Shown: piece by piece, positions 1-8,000 of the stretch | Layout: each line of letters starts with the position of its first letter | Position numbering within the stretch: the stretch's first letter is position 1 | Source of the DNA: JAJYLM01 sp964547905 | GTDB lineage: Bacteria; JAMCPX01 | NCBI GenBank assembly: GCA_964547905.1 | Contig: CAZJPN010000060.1 | Coordinates: 1-36,184 of the forward strand | DNA: 36,184 bases | Direction of reading: 5' to 3' | The notes under the pieces: generated by a model | Seen by the model: the letters and a program-made list of their open reading frames with translations, nothing else | What the model was told of the DNA's origin: nothing | Database searches by the model: none | Made by a program: the position numbers and the translations under genes

Positions 1-42
1 ATACCCAATTATATAATTTATAAATTTTATGATTACATATCG

Positions 43-1104
43 TCACGCTAATGCAATGCCGTCCCTTGTTGTCTCTTTGATCCTGTACATAGCCCCATCG
101 GATAACCTTACCAGATCAAGTGTATTATCCGTATCCTCCGGAAATGAGGCTATACCAAAGCTCGCCGTAAGTCTTATTGAGAATCCTTCCTCTTTTAAAA
201 ACACATGATTATTCAATGACTCCCTTATCCTTGATGTTACCTTGAACGCCCCTTTTTTATCTGTTTCAGGCAGAAGGGCCACAAACTCATCACCGCCATA
301 TCGTATTGGTATATCAGGTTTTCTCAATTCTAATCTTATTACCTCTGCAGTTTCCTTCAGCACCTTGCTGCCGATAATATGGCCATACTTGTCATTAACA
401 AGCTTGAAATGATCCAGATCCAGGAATATCATCGCGAAATGTAACCCATACCTCTTGGATCTTTCCATTTCACTCTCAAGCATTAAATACAGGTATCGTG
501 AATTATAAAGGCTTGTAAGATCGTCCCTGATTGTAAGTTCCTGAACCCTTTGCAGGTATTTTGCGTTCTCTATTGCTATTGCAGCATAATCAGTCAATGT
601 TATCAGTATGGTTAGATCATTTTGATCGAAATCATCGTCTTGTAGATTATTGATAAGTTCTACAACACCGAGTACCCTCCCCTTACTTTTCAATGGTACA
701 CATATAATCGAATGGGTTTCGAATTTAGCTATATTATCAAACTTTTGTGTAAAACGAGGATCTTTTGCTGCATCGGTAAGAAGCACAGGTTCACCGGTCA
801 TAGCTACCCAGCCTGCTATGCCCTCACCGATTGAAAGACGCATATTCTTGAGTTTATCCGAATTCTCACCGACAGCTATCTCAAAAAACAACTCATGCTT
901 TTCTTCGTCGAGGAGCAGCAATGACCAGTTCGAAGGTTTCAGCAGCTCGGAGATCTTCTGCATGATAATTGACAGAACTTCCTTCAGATCAAGGGTTGAG
1001 GTAAGCGTTTTGCCTATCTCATGTAATATTTCTATACCTCTTTCATCCCTCTTTGTACTGCTAACAATACTATCCTTCGCTGTTATGCTCTGTTTATTAC
1101 CCAT
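43..1104 (-). CDS. GAF-GGDEF diguanylate cyclase
   Basis: Predicted soluble diguanylate cyclase that would make cyclic di-GMP from two GTP under control of an N-terminal GAF sensor. Residues about 25-185 read as a GAF domain (ICVPLKSKGRVLGVVELIN is typical). A GGDEF domain follows from about 190, with the active-site motif GGDEF near residue 270 and the product-inhibition I-site RxxD (RKPD) five residues before it. No transmembrane segment or signal peptide is visible, so it should be cytoplasmic. The start overlaps the end of the upstream 70-aa zinc-ribbon gene by 8 bp, suggesting translational coupling. The GAF ligand cannot be told from sequence. Family assignment is secure. Confidence 0.95.
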   Translation of the reverse strand: MGNKQSITAKDSIVSSTKRDERGIEILHEIGKTLTSTLDLKEVLSIIMQKISELLKPSNWSLLLLDEEKHELFFEIAVGENSDKLKNMRLSIGEGIAGWVAMTGEPVLLTDAAKDPRFTQKFDNIAKFETHSIICVPLKSKGRVLGVVELINNLQDDDFDQNDLTILITLTDYAAIAIENAKYLQRVQELTIRDDLTSLYNSRYLYLMLESEMERSKRYGLHFAMIFLDLDHFKLVNDKYGHIIGSKVLKETAEVIRLELRKPDIPIRYGGDEFVALLPETDKKGAFKVTSRIRESLNNHVFLKEEGFSIRLTASFGIASFPEDTDNTLDLVRLSDGAMYRIKETTRDGIALA

Positions 1105-1309
1105 TAATTTTTACCTGGCTTTTTTCTGAATGAAGCATTCTTTCAACAGCCTTTAATCCTATTACGTCTTTCACTGATTCGCCTTCAGGAGATACAACAT
1201 CAACCGTAAGCCATCCGCAGCCGCACTCCTTATATCTTATTTTATAGCCATCTACAATCTTGTTCTTATATTTAATGGGTTTATTACATTTTTTACAAAT
1301 ATAACGCAT
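1097..1309 (-). CDS. Small zinc-ribbon protein, function unknown
   Basis: A 70-aa protein with a CxxC at residues 5-8 and a CGC at about 29-31, probably a single zinc ribbon. The rest is charged, with no membrane segment. I do not recognise a named family. It lies 47 bp after the Yip1-like gene and overlaps the GAF-GGDEF gene by 8 bp, so it is probably in the same transcript. No clear Shine-Dalgarno precedes the ATG. Tight packing and the Cys pattern make it a likely real gene. Nucleic-acid binding or a structural role are both possible. Confidence 0.7.
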   Translation of the reverse strand: MRYICKKCNKPIKYKNKIVDGYKIRYKECGCGWLTVDVVSPEGESVKDVIGLKAVERMLHSEKSQVKING

Positions 1310-1356
1310 TTTAAATATTTATATATAATAAAACAGACAAAAAATCAACTTAATCT

Positions 1357-2382
1357 TTATATAGGTATGCCGGGTATCTGTGGCCTATACTGTTTCAAGA
1401 AATTTAAACCAAATCCAACAATTACCAATATCACTAAAACAATTATAAAGAAAACCATAAAAACAAGAGGAAGGATTGCCGCAATAAACGACCTTGAGGT
1501 TGAAATTTTATGCAATTCCCTGAATCCTATTGTATACAGGTAAAGCGAATAAAACCAGAATAATGGCACACCGATATAAGGCACCACCTCAAGTACCATT
1601 GCACCTGTAGAATAAGATATAACCTTTAATGTCGATAGGAAACCACCTTTGCCTCCTACCAGCATTACAAAGATGTGATAAATACCGGCAAGCACAAATA
1701 AGAATATGAATAAAAAAAAGGGCGACATTACAAGAACAGAAAGATATGTTGAAAACGGCATAACCAAGGGTGCCGGCATATTGTCTGAAAAAAATCTAAT
1801 GTATGATTGTTGTGTGTATAAAACTGACGGCATATTCAACAACAATGCTATTGTCCCCCATACAATACCGAAAATAACAGGGAATGGAACCTGCTTTTCA
1901 GAATCGATGCTTTTGAAGAATGAAGACGCATTGAACATTACATCCACCCAGTTGGTCCACAGTCTTTTTATAGAGGAGGTTTTAACAGGCATCTCCGAAG
2001 TTATCTTCTGTACACCCGGCTGTGTCTGATTCGCATCGAATGACTGTGCAGAAGCAGATGGAGTTTGTATTACTTCTTGCTGTATTGATTCTGCTGTAAT
2101 GTTTTGCTCCGGGGTCACTGTAAAAGTACCTGGCACAAGTTGAACAAGCTTGACTGTGGCGCCTCTTACCCCAAGCCTTTCCTGTAGTTTCATTGCGGTT
2201 TGTTCTGTTACAGCATTCACTATTTTAAATGGAAGGTTCGATATACCGGATATAATCTCCTCAAGTTGTATATGTTTAATAATGCCTGCAAGAAACATGA
2301 TGATTTGTTTTTTCGAAGCCTCATCTTTTATACCATCTATATAAACATCATATCTTATATCTGTCTGGTTTTGATTCTCCAT
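1357..2382 (-). CDS. Yip1-domain integral membrane protein
   Basis: A 341-aa protein. The N-terminal ~95 residues are soluble and resemble a ribosomal L7/L12 C-terminal-like fold (the stretch ending in RLGVRGATVKLVQ). A linker rich in Gln, Thr and Ser follows. From about residue 165 to the end there are about five hydrophobic segments with the GFRELHKIS motif typical of bacterial Yip1 (PF04893) proteins. A good Shine-Dalgarno (AAAAGGAG) lies 6 nt before the ATG. The function of bacterial Yip1 proteins is poorly known; a membrane-organisation role is inference. It lies 104 bp after thiC and upstream of the zinc-ribbon and GGDEF genes, on the same strand. Confidence 0.85.
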   Translation of the reverse strand: MENQNQTDIRYDVYIDGIKDEASKKQIIMFLAGIIKHIQLEEIISGISNLPFKIVNAVTEQTAMKLQERLGVRGATVKLVQLVPGTFTVTPEQNITAESIQQEVIQTPSASAQSFDANQTQPGVQKITSEMPVKTSSIKRLWTNWVDVMFNASSFFKSIDSEKQVPFPVIFGIVWGTIALLLNMPSVLYTQQSYIRFFSDNMPAPLVMPFSTYLSVLVMSPFFLFIFLFVLAGIYHIFVMLVGGKGGFLSTLKVISYSTGAMVLEVVPYIGVPLFWFYSLYLYTIGFRELHKISTSRSFIAAILPLVFMVFFIIVLVILVIVGFGLNFLKQYRPQIPGIPI

Positions 2383-2486
2383 TCACTCTCCTTTTACAAC
2401 GTTCTGCTGAAATCTCTAACCAATTTTCCCGACTACTGCAATCTCTTTTCTCTGCTCTTTCTACTCGCTACTTATATTCCAACCTT

Positions 2487-3782
2487 CTACACCATACTCC
2501 TTACCCGTTTTAACTCTGCATGCTGGAGCTTTATGGGACAGAACTCACCGCACATACTGCATACGTCACTGTCCTGTAGTGTGACGGATTCCCTATATGC
2601 ACGTGCTTTTTTGGGATCGATTGCAAGCCTGCATTGAGATTCCCAATCCATAGCCTTCCTTGCCTTTGCCATTTGTATGTCCCAATCAATAGCACCTTTA
2701 ACACCCCGTGCTATGTCCGCGGCATGTGCCGCTATCCTCGATGCTATAATACCATCCTTGACATCTTCGAGATCCGGAAGCCTCAGATGCTCGGCAGGTG
2801 TAACATAACACAGGAAGTCGGCACCCGCCATGCCTGCTATAGCACCGCCTATTGCAGAGGTTATATGATCATAACCAGGGGCAATATCGGTTACAAGTGG
2901 CCCCAGCACGTAAAACGGTGCACCGTTGCAAAGCTGTTTTTCGAGTTTGATATTTGTTTCTATTTGATTTATCGGTACATGACCAGGTCCTTCTATCATA
3001 ACTCCTACCCCATGTTCAACAGCGTATTTTGCAAGCTCTCCAAGTATTATCAATTCTTGCACCTGCCCCCTGTCTGTTGCATCTGCAATCGCACCAGGAC
3101 GTAAACCATCACCAAGACTTATAACAACATCGTGTTTTGATAAAATATCTATAAGCCTGTCATAGTATTCATAAAATGGATTTTCGCTGTTGTTGTATTC
3201 CATCCACTCCATCATCAATGCCCCGCCTCTGCTCACTACATCGAGAAGCCTGCCCTGACTTTTAAATCTTTTTATGGATTCTCGTGTAACGCCGCTGTGT
3301 ATCGTCATAAAGTCAACGCCCTGCTCCGACTGCTCCTCAATATTGTCGAACATCTCGTCAACCGAAAGCTTAAACATTGATTTATGCTTTCTCACTGCAT
3401 TCACAACACTCTGATATATGGGCACGGTGCCCAGGGGAATGGTCGAATTGGCAAGGATCTCCTTCCTGATCTTGCTGATATTACCACCCGTGGAAAGGTC
3501 CATGATAACATCAGCCTTATACTCGATTGACACCCTGAGTTTCTCAAGCTCGTCCTCTACATTCAGCTTATCCTCCGAAGAACCGATATTGGAATTGATC
3601 TTTACGGACAGCCCCTCGCCTACCCCGACCGGATTTATCGCGTGGTGTTTATTTTTTAAGAGAGCTATCCTGCCGTTCCCTACCCTTTCGAGCATAACAT
3701 CAAGGGGAACGCCTTCCTTTTCAGCAACAAATTTTATCTCATCGGTTGCCCTGCCGTCTCTGGCTGACAAAATGTGACCCAT
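2487..3782 (-). CDS. thiC: Phosphomethylpyrimidine synthase ThiC (short form)
   Basis: Radical-SAM enzyme that rearranges aminoimidazole ribotide into hydroxymethylpyrimidine phosphate for thiamine synthesis. Conserved blocks are visible in order: MDLSTGG, SRGG, SLGDGLRPG, EGPGHVP, GPLVTDIAPGYDH and CYVTPAEHL. The C-terminal cluster motif is CSMCGEFC, i.e. CX2CX3C, as I recall for short (~430 aa) ThiC proteins, against CX2CX4C in the E. coli type. Shine-Dalgarno GAGAGGA precedes the ATG. No TPP riboswitch is recognisable in the 75 bp between the start and the MITE-like element upstream. The ThiC paralogue BzaF (hydroxybenzimidazole synthase, for cobamides) has similar length and motifs and cannot be excluded by eye, but ThiC is the default reading. 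Confidence 0.92.
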   Translation of the reverse strand: MGHILSARDGRATDEIKFVAEKEGVPLDVMLERVGNGRIALLKNKHHAINPVGVGEGLSVKINSNIGSSEDKLNVEDELEKLRVSIEYKADVIMDLSTGGNISKIRKEILANSTIPLGTVPIYQSVVNAVRKHKSMFKLSVDEMFDNIEEQSEQGVDFMTIHSGVTRESIKRFKSQGRLLDVVSRGGALMMEWMEYNNSENPFYEYYDRLIDILSKHDVVISLGDGLRPGAIADATDRGQVQELIILGELAKYAVEHGVGVMIEGPGHVPINQIETNIKLEKQLCNGAPFYVLGPLVTDIAPGYDHITSAIGGAIAGMAGADFLCYVTPAEHLRLPDLEDVKDGIIASRIAAHAADIARGVKGAIDWDIQMAKARKAMDWESQCRLAIDPKKARAYRESVTLQDSDVCSMCGEFCPIKLQHAELKRVRSMV

Positions 3783-3856
3783 GGTTCATCCTCTCTAAGG
3801 GTTAAGATAACAAAAGATTACACAATAATCAATAGTGTTCATTGAGCAACAAATAA

Positions 3857-4157
3857 GGTTAACCCAAAAAATGCATTTGCAAAATAGGAATGTTTATTTA
3901 TCTTAGCTCTGAATAGATGAAGTTGATGGAAAAGAAGAAAGAGTTTGAGACGATGCGAAGGAAAACTTCTGTGAACTGCTTGCAATACTTTCATAGTATT
4001 CTGCGTGGACAGCTTCTCTTTCAGAGTCAAAGATTAAATATACTTGCTGTGCTTTTAATCTCCTTTAGCGAAAAGAGCTATGTTTTACGAGCAGAGACGA
4101 ACAACTCTTTCTTCTGATGAATGAGCAAACTTTCCTGTTGCATTTTTCGGGTTAACC
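3857..4157. mobile_element. MITE-like element A, 301 bp, with ~40-bp terminal inverted repeats
   Basis: Both ends read inward as GGTTAACCC followed by an A-run and ATGCA, then (A)TAGGAA and GTTT(G/A)TTCATT-like sequence, with small gaps. The left end is on the plus strand from 3857 and the right end is its reverse complement ending at 4157. The interior has no long ORF and no transposase similarity. The same terminal sequence recurs at both ends of 6915-7146 and once at 30599-30624. With no transposase of its own, it fits a non-autonomous element mobilised in trans. It occupies most of the space between thiC and the palindrome at 4158. No clear target duplication is seen at its edges. Confidence 0.6.
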
Positions 4158-4201
4158 AACATCGAGCAGGGGTTCAAAATTTTGAACCCCTGCTCGATGT
4201 T
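4158..4201 (-). terminator. 44-bp perfect palindrome, probable terminator hairpin
   Basis: Two perfect 22-nt arms meet at 4179/4180 with no unpaired centre (AACATCGAGCAGGGGTTC is the start of the left arm). It lies 7 bp beyond the stop of the 211-aa membrane protein gene, where a terminator is expected. No T-run follows on the minus strand because MITE-like element A begins directly at 4157, so intrinsic termination may be impaired. It could equally act as a cruciform or a protein-binding site. Confidence 0.6.
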
Positions 4202-4208
4202 CATAAGA

Positions 4209-4844
4209 TTAAATCCACTTCAGAATTGCACCAAACACGATTAGGCACGCAAGATCAAACCCGAGTATGGACCCGGTCACGAGTACCTTATTCTTTATGC
4301 TCTTCATGTCATATACCCAGAAGGATACGACAAAGAAAGGCAGATACCCTATGAGGAAGATAAGCCATGGAGCCTTTACGTTCCACCATGAATAATCCCA
4401 TGTCAATGCACCTGCAGCGTGAAGAACATACTCGACGATCACACTGGCTATACTAAACCCCACTGCGTAAAAAATGCGGTTCGGCATGCCGAGTATCTTG
4501 ATGTGCTTATCCTCCGGCAAGAGATAGGTTGCAGCAATACCCATGATAGCGAACATAAAACAGATCTCGATGTTCAATCCTATCAATATCAAGTAAGCTG
4601 TTTTAGAAGGTGCACCCCACACAGGCGCATAATTGGTAAAATGAAAAACAAGGCCGTTCCAGATCTCATTGAACCAGTCCATACCCCATAAGGCAAGGCC
4701 CGCGAGGACCCTGCTCCAGTTCTTTTTTCCGATCTCAACAAAGTAAATGTAAAGAACGATTAAAAGAAAAGGAACAACATACCATTGAAACTGTGACGGA
4801 TCCCTGAGTATTGAGAGAGCCTGTAATGCGGATCTTGTTGGCAT
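4209..4844 (-). CDS. Multispanning membrane protein, function unknown
   Basis: A 211-aa protein with five to six hydrophobic helices (about residues 20-38, 48-60, 82-108, 118-142, 154-178 and 185-209) and few charged residues. Aromatic-rich loops such as MDWFNEIWNG and LTWDYSWWN stand out and could mark a conserved family, but I cannot name it. No enzymatic motif is visible. A strong Shine-Dalgarno (AAAGGAGG) sits about 11 nt before the ATG, with a TATATAAT-like -10 box upstream near 4880-4890. It appears monocistronic, bounded by the 44-bp palindrome downstream and a dispersed repeat upstream. Confidence 0.8.
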   Translation of the reverse strand: MPTRSALQALSILRDPSQFQWYVVPFLLIVLYIYFVEIGKKNWSRVLAGLALWGMDWFNEIWNGLVFHFTNYAPVWGAPSKTAYLILIGLNIEICFMFAIMGIAATYLLPEDKHIKILGMPNRIFYAVGFSIASVIVEYVLHAAGALTWDYSWWNVKAPWLIFLIGYLPFFVVSFWVYDMKSIKNKVLVTGSILGFDLACLIVFGAILKWI

Positions 4845-4937
4845 TTAGTTTATACCTCCTTTCTAATCAGGCCTAAAAAGATTATATACTCTTCTTTCCT
4901 TCCATGTATCGTATGAGCTGTAAAAAAGCAATAAAGA

Positions 4938-4973
4938 GATTGCTTCATCCGCCAGAGGCGGATTCGCAATGAC
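4938..4973. repeat. REP-like dispersed palindromic repeat
   Basis: The sequence GATTGCTTCATCCGCC, then AGA, then GGCGGATTCGCAATGAC folds with a 7-bp inner stem (ATCCGCC/GGCGGAT) and a 5-bp outer stem (ATTGC/GCAAT). This ATTGCTTC...CGCAATGAC layout is a widespread intergenic repeat type in bacterial genomes. It lies in the 171-bp gap between the broken lipoprotein gene and the membrane protein gene. Only one copy is seen in this window. Confidence 0.55.
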
Positions 4974-5015
4974 ATAGAGCTATGTTTCTGCCAGGTTAGA
5001 GAGAGACAAAACCAG

Positions 5016-5894
5016 CTATTGAAGCGGTATGGCTGTTACATCGTTGTTGGGTGCAAGTTGCCCAACATACAAGATCGAGAATGCCGGATTGAATGTAAAT
5101 GCTCCGTTTGCATTTGTAATACCATTGCCTGCCACATAAAACGACAGATTACCGGTTGTTGGATTGTACTTGTACATGGTTGAGGTTGTCGTATTATCCA
5201 GTATATAGATATTCCCGCTTGCATCCTGCTTCATGCACGTAGGGCCTGCCAATCCTGTTACAACTGTTGTTGTTACCGTGCCTGCTGCATTTATCTTATA
5301 AACACTGCCGTTATTACAACCAACATACACATTGCCTGATGCATCAACAGTAATGGCACCTGGATTTGTAAAACCAGAGGCAAACAGAGAAGAAGTCCCA
5401 TTGCTTGCAACAGCGTAGATCGTACCGTCTCTACCATCTGCAACATAAAGCGGCCAAGACTGGCCTGCATCAGAAAAATATAATGCATCAGGGTAATTGC
5501 CAACAGTAGCAAAAGTGCTTACCGTGCCGGATGTATTCACTTTTACAATATTATTATTGTTACCATTTGTTAAATAAAGTATCCCTGTCCCGGTAGGATC
5601 CATTACTATATCAGCCATATTGGGAATGGTACTGTTTGAATAGGTTGAAATAACGCCTGCAGATGTTATTTTCTTAACACTTGTTCTGCTCCCATTGTAG
5701 GACGCAACATAAATATTGCCTACTGTATCCACTGTCATACCGTATGGTGAGTTCACAGGAGTTGCAAAGATCTTATACGGCGTGAAGATAACAAAAATGT
5801 TTCCACACTCACGATAAGCACAGGTGTTCAGGAGTTGCAAAGATCTTATACGGCGTGAAGATAACTCCGTTTGAATACGGGGTGTTTGCATCAA
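5016..5894 (-). pseudogene. C-terminal part of a frameshifted NHL/beta-propeller lipoprotein
   Basis: Downstream portion of the gene that starts at 6651, now in another frame. From about 5829 down to the stop at 5016 the frame encodes about five NHL/SMP-30-like propeller repeats, each with a pattern like GxITVDASGNVYVGxxNGSVYKI. The first ~25 residues of the open frame (from 5894) are an out-of-frame reading of the upstream gene and are not real protein. The fragment has no signal peptide or plausible start of its own. Joined to the upstream part it would give a surface or periplasmic lipoprotein of about 530 aa with an IPT/TIG domain followed by the propeller. It is a recent lesion or a sequence error, since both halves are otherwise intact. 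Confidence 0.75.
5756..5865. repeat. 37-bp direct repeat flanking a 36-bp insert (frameshift lesion)
   Basis: Positions 5756-5792 and 5829-5865 are identical over 37 bp (core TTGCAAAGATCTTATACGG) and encode the same IFTPYKIFATP segment. The 36 bp between them (5793-5828) match nothing else in the gene. The offset is 73 bp, not divisible by three, so the insertion shifts the lipoprotein reading frame. Removing 73 bp restores a continuous frame from 6651 to 5016. Confidence 0.85.
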
Positions 5895-6651
5895 TAGTAT
5901 TCACAACAATATTCCCAAGCGTAACATTCGCAGGTACTGTTGCAGTAATGGATGTGGAATTCCAGCTAATTACCGTTGCTGTTACTCCATTGAATGTTAC
6001 AGAGCCGCTTGTCGTAGAGAAATTATAACCGGATATTGTGATAGGCTGGCCTGCCAGTGCACCTAAGGGATTGATGCCGCTTATGATGGGCACATTTGCA
6101 TATACCAAAACCCATGCTACAAAGTTTGAACTTGCATTAAAGCCGATAACTTTATTTGCGGATTGTCCGCCGTTCGCAGGTATTGTAAATGGTGAGCCCG
6201 CTGTGCCTGATGTAAACAGCCATCCCCATGCCCCATAAGAAGGACTATCAACATACCAGCCTGTTCCAAAATCAGGCTCCGCTGCAAATACCTGAGAGGG
6301 ATTACCCGTTAAAATCTGATACATCTGCATCTCAACGCCTGTCCAAGTACTTGAACTATTGTTTACAATGTAAACAGGTGCTGTTATCAAACTGCCGCTT
6401 AATACCGTACTCCCTGACTGAAACACTCCTGCAAGACCGGGTATATTGTAACCTGCATGCGGTGGTGATACATCTATGGACTTTATACTCAGCATATTTG
6501 TATCCGCATTGTAGTTTAATTGGTATGATGCAACAGGCTTGTTTGCTTGGACAGTTTGCTGTTGATAATTACCACAGCCGCCAACAATTAAGAAATACAT
6601 TAATGATGCCCCTAAAAGCAATAGTATGTTTAGTTTTTTAACTATATTCAT
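5809..6651 (-). CDS. IPT/TIG-domain lipoprotein, N-terminal part (truncated by frameshift)
   Basis: Starts with a lipoprotein signal: MNIVKK, a hydrophobic core and the lipobox IVGGC (Cys about residue 26). A beta-rich domain follows. An IPT/TIG domain at about 185-265 (ISGINPLGALAGQPITISG, then FNGVTATVISWNSTSITATVP) is the usual immunoglobulin-like fold of surface proteins. The last six residues (EHLCLS) come from the 73-bp insertion, after which the frame stops. The propeller that should follow is in the next frame down to 5016. Shine-Dalgarno AAAGGAG precedes the ATG. A sigma-54-like promoter lies at 6724-6739. Export to the outer membrane or cell surface is inferred from the signal. Confidence 0.8.
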   Translation of the reverse strand: MNIVKKLNILLLLGASLMYFLIVGGCGNYQQQTVQANKPVASYQLNYNADTNMLSIKSIDVSPPHAGYNIPGLAGVFQSGSTVLSGSLITAPVYIVNNSSSTWTGVEMQMYQILTGNPSQVFAAEPDFGTGWYVDSPSYGAWGWLFTSGTAGSPFTIPANGGQSANKVIGFNASSNFVAWVLVYANVPIISGINPLGALAGQPITISGYNFSTTSGSVTFNGVTATVISWNSTSITATVPANVTLGNIVVNTIDANTPYSNGVIFTPYKIFATPEHLCLS

Positions 6652-6723
6652 TGTATTAACTCCTTTATATTTAAATTATTTTTAATATTTTTTTCCTTTG
6701 TAACAGTACCCATTGCAGTATTA

Positions 6724-6739
6724 AGCATTTATTATGCCA
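6724..6739 (-). promoter_or_regulatory. Sigma-54-like promoter for the lipoprotein gene
   Basis: Read on the minus strand, TGGCATAATAAATGCT has GG and GC exactly 10 nt apart and matches the -24/-12 consensus TGGCACN5TTGCT except at two positions. It lies about 75 bp upstream of the lipoprotein ATG. No activator gene is adjacent, so this is a pattern-based call. A weaker sigma-70 reading (TTGACT with a 15-nt spacer to TAATAA) overlaps it. Confidence 0.4.
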
Positions 6740-6914
6740 TATTTTTGACAGTCAACTTATTGAAAAATAATTGTTTTTTGTTGAGAAAAAACAGATGATG
6801 TTGACAAAATTTGCAACTATAACAAATCACTGCAAAAAATGCATGTACATTTATCGTGAACGCTCATATCACACGTAACACGGGATGCAGTTGGGTTGAA
6901 CAATCTCGGTTTTT

Positions 6915-7146
6915 GTAAACTCAAAAAATGCAATAGGGAAGTTTGTTCATTCACTCAATCCTGCGATCTATCTGATATCTATAATTTTTTGGTAATATAC
7001 GAGGTTGAAGTCCTCTGTATGTTTATATGCTATTACCCGATAGAATTCCTTTGTCGGATATTCGAAGAATACTTCTATTTGACGCAGGCTTATCCTTCAT
7101 TACACAAACTTCCCTATTTTTCAAATATATTTTTTGGGTTAATTTG
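6915..7146. mobile_element. MITE-like element B, ~232 bp, same terminal repeats as element A
   Basis: The left end (plus strand from 6915) and the right end (reverse complement from 7146) share CAAAAAATG/ATA...ATAGGGAAGTTTGT, the terminal sequence of element A. The inverted similarity extends weakly to CCTGCG/CGCAGG at 6960 and 7083. The interior holds no credible gene and differs from that of element A. The outer 8 bp of the left end have decayed (GTAAACTC for GGTTAACCC). The element fills most of the 525-bp gap between the lipoprotein gene and korB, ending about 30 bp past the korB stop. The remaining 6652-6914 holds the lipoprotein promoter region and AT-rich sequence with no gene. Confidence 0.5.
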
Positions 7147-7176
7147 CTTTTGTAATCTACGGATTCGAACAACAAC

Positions 7177-7995
7177 TCATTTCTTCTCGTATATAATCCC
7201 TGTGTAAAGCTCTGTGCCTCTTGCAACATCAAATGCTTTGTCCAGATTGGCGTTTTCGTAGCTTGGAGGCAGTGGCCGTACCCAGCTTCTCAGGTTGTCA
7301 TAAAGATAATTGACCTTATCAAACGTGACACACGGGCTCATGATATGTATGAAAGAGAAGCCTTTGTGTTTTATGCCCTGTTCAAACAACACCTGCATTT
7401 CATCGGACATACCTGCAAACCCCCTTGCTACATACCCTGCACCATAAGACAGTGCGAGAAGTACCGGGTTCATCTTCGGATCGGGATTTCCCATGGGATG
7501 GGATCTCGTTACCTGATGCTGCGGGGTCATGGGGCTTGTCTGTCCTTTTGTCAATCCGTATATGGCATTGTCAAACAGAACGCATGTTATATCAGGATTG
7601 CGTCGTATCGTATGCGGCAGGTGACCTGCACCTATGCCGAGGCCGTCACCGTCACCGATCAATGCAAGGACTGTCAGTTCGGGCCGTGCAAGCTTTGCTC
7701 CAGATGCCACAGGAAGGGCCCTTCCATGGAGGGTATGCATGCCGTATCCCCGTATAAAAAATGGGTATCTTCCGACACACCCGATACCTGAAATAACGAT
7801 CAAGTCTTTCGGTTTTATGTTGAGGTTACTTAGGGCATTGGTCAATGCGGTCTCTATCCCGAAATATCCGCACCCCGGACACCATGTGGGAAGCCTTTCA
7901 GACCTGTATTGAAGCACCCCTTTTTCCTTTACTTTTTGTATATCCTCATCGGGATAATACACCTCTGGTTTTACGTATTCATCTATGTTATTCAT
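7177..7995 (-). CDS. korB: 2-oxoacid:ferredoxin oxidoreductase, beta subunit
   Basis: Thiamine-diphosphate-binding subunit that decarboxylates a 2-oxoacid to an acyl-CoA and passes electrons to ferredoxin. Visible motifs are the cluster/TPP-proximal PTWCPGCGYFG near residue 37, the TPP-Mg motif GDGDGLGIG near 115, and the matching DNAIYGLTKGQTSPM about 25 residues on. Length (272 aa) fits KorB/VorB beta subunits. It starts 5 bp after korA ends, with AAAGGA upstream. Substrate is inferred as 2-oxoglutarate from the aconitase in the same operon; 2-oxoisovalerate or another oxoacid cannot be excluded. Confidence 0.93.
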   Translation of the reverse strand: MNNIDEYVKPEVYYPDEDIQKVKEKGVLQYRSERLPTWCPGCGYFGIETALTNALSNLNIKPKDLIVISGIGCVGRYPFFIRGYGMHTLHGRALPVASGAKLARPELTVLALIGDGDGLGIGAGHLPHTIRRNPDITCVLFDNAIYGLTKGQTSPMTPQHQVTRSHPMGNPDPKMNPVLLALSYGAGYVARGFAGMSDEMQVLFEQGIKHKGFSFIHIMSPCVTFDKVNYLYDNLRSWVRPLPPSYENANLDKAFDVARGTELYTGIIYEKK

Positions 7996-8000
7996 GGGAT

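Noticed and set aside
3783..3856. TPP riboswitch upstream of thiC
   Set aside because: No CTGAGA core or GATCTGGNTAATGCCAGC-like thi box is present between the start and the MITE-like element, nor in the element itself.
3839..4030. 63-aa minus-strand ORF before thiC
   Set aside because: It runs through the left terminal repeat of element A; its similarity to the ORF at 6896-7207 (YFxNxFFGL) comes from the shared DNA repeat, not from protein homology.
6896..7207. 103-aa plus-strand ORF
   Set aside because: Spans element B and runs into the 3' end of korB on the other strand; no ribosome-binding site and no protein-like composition.
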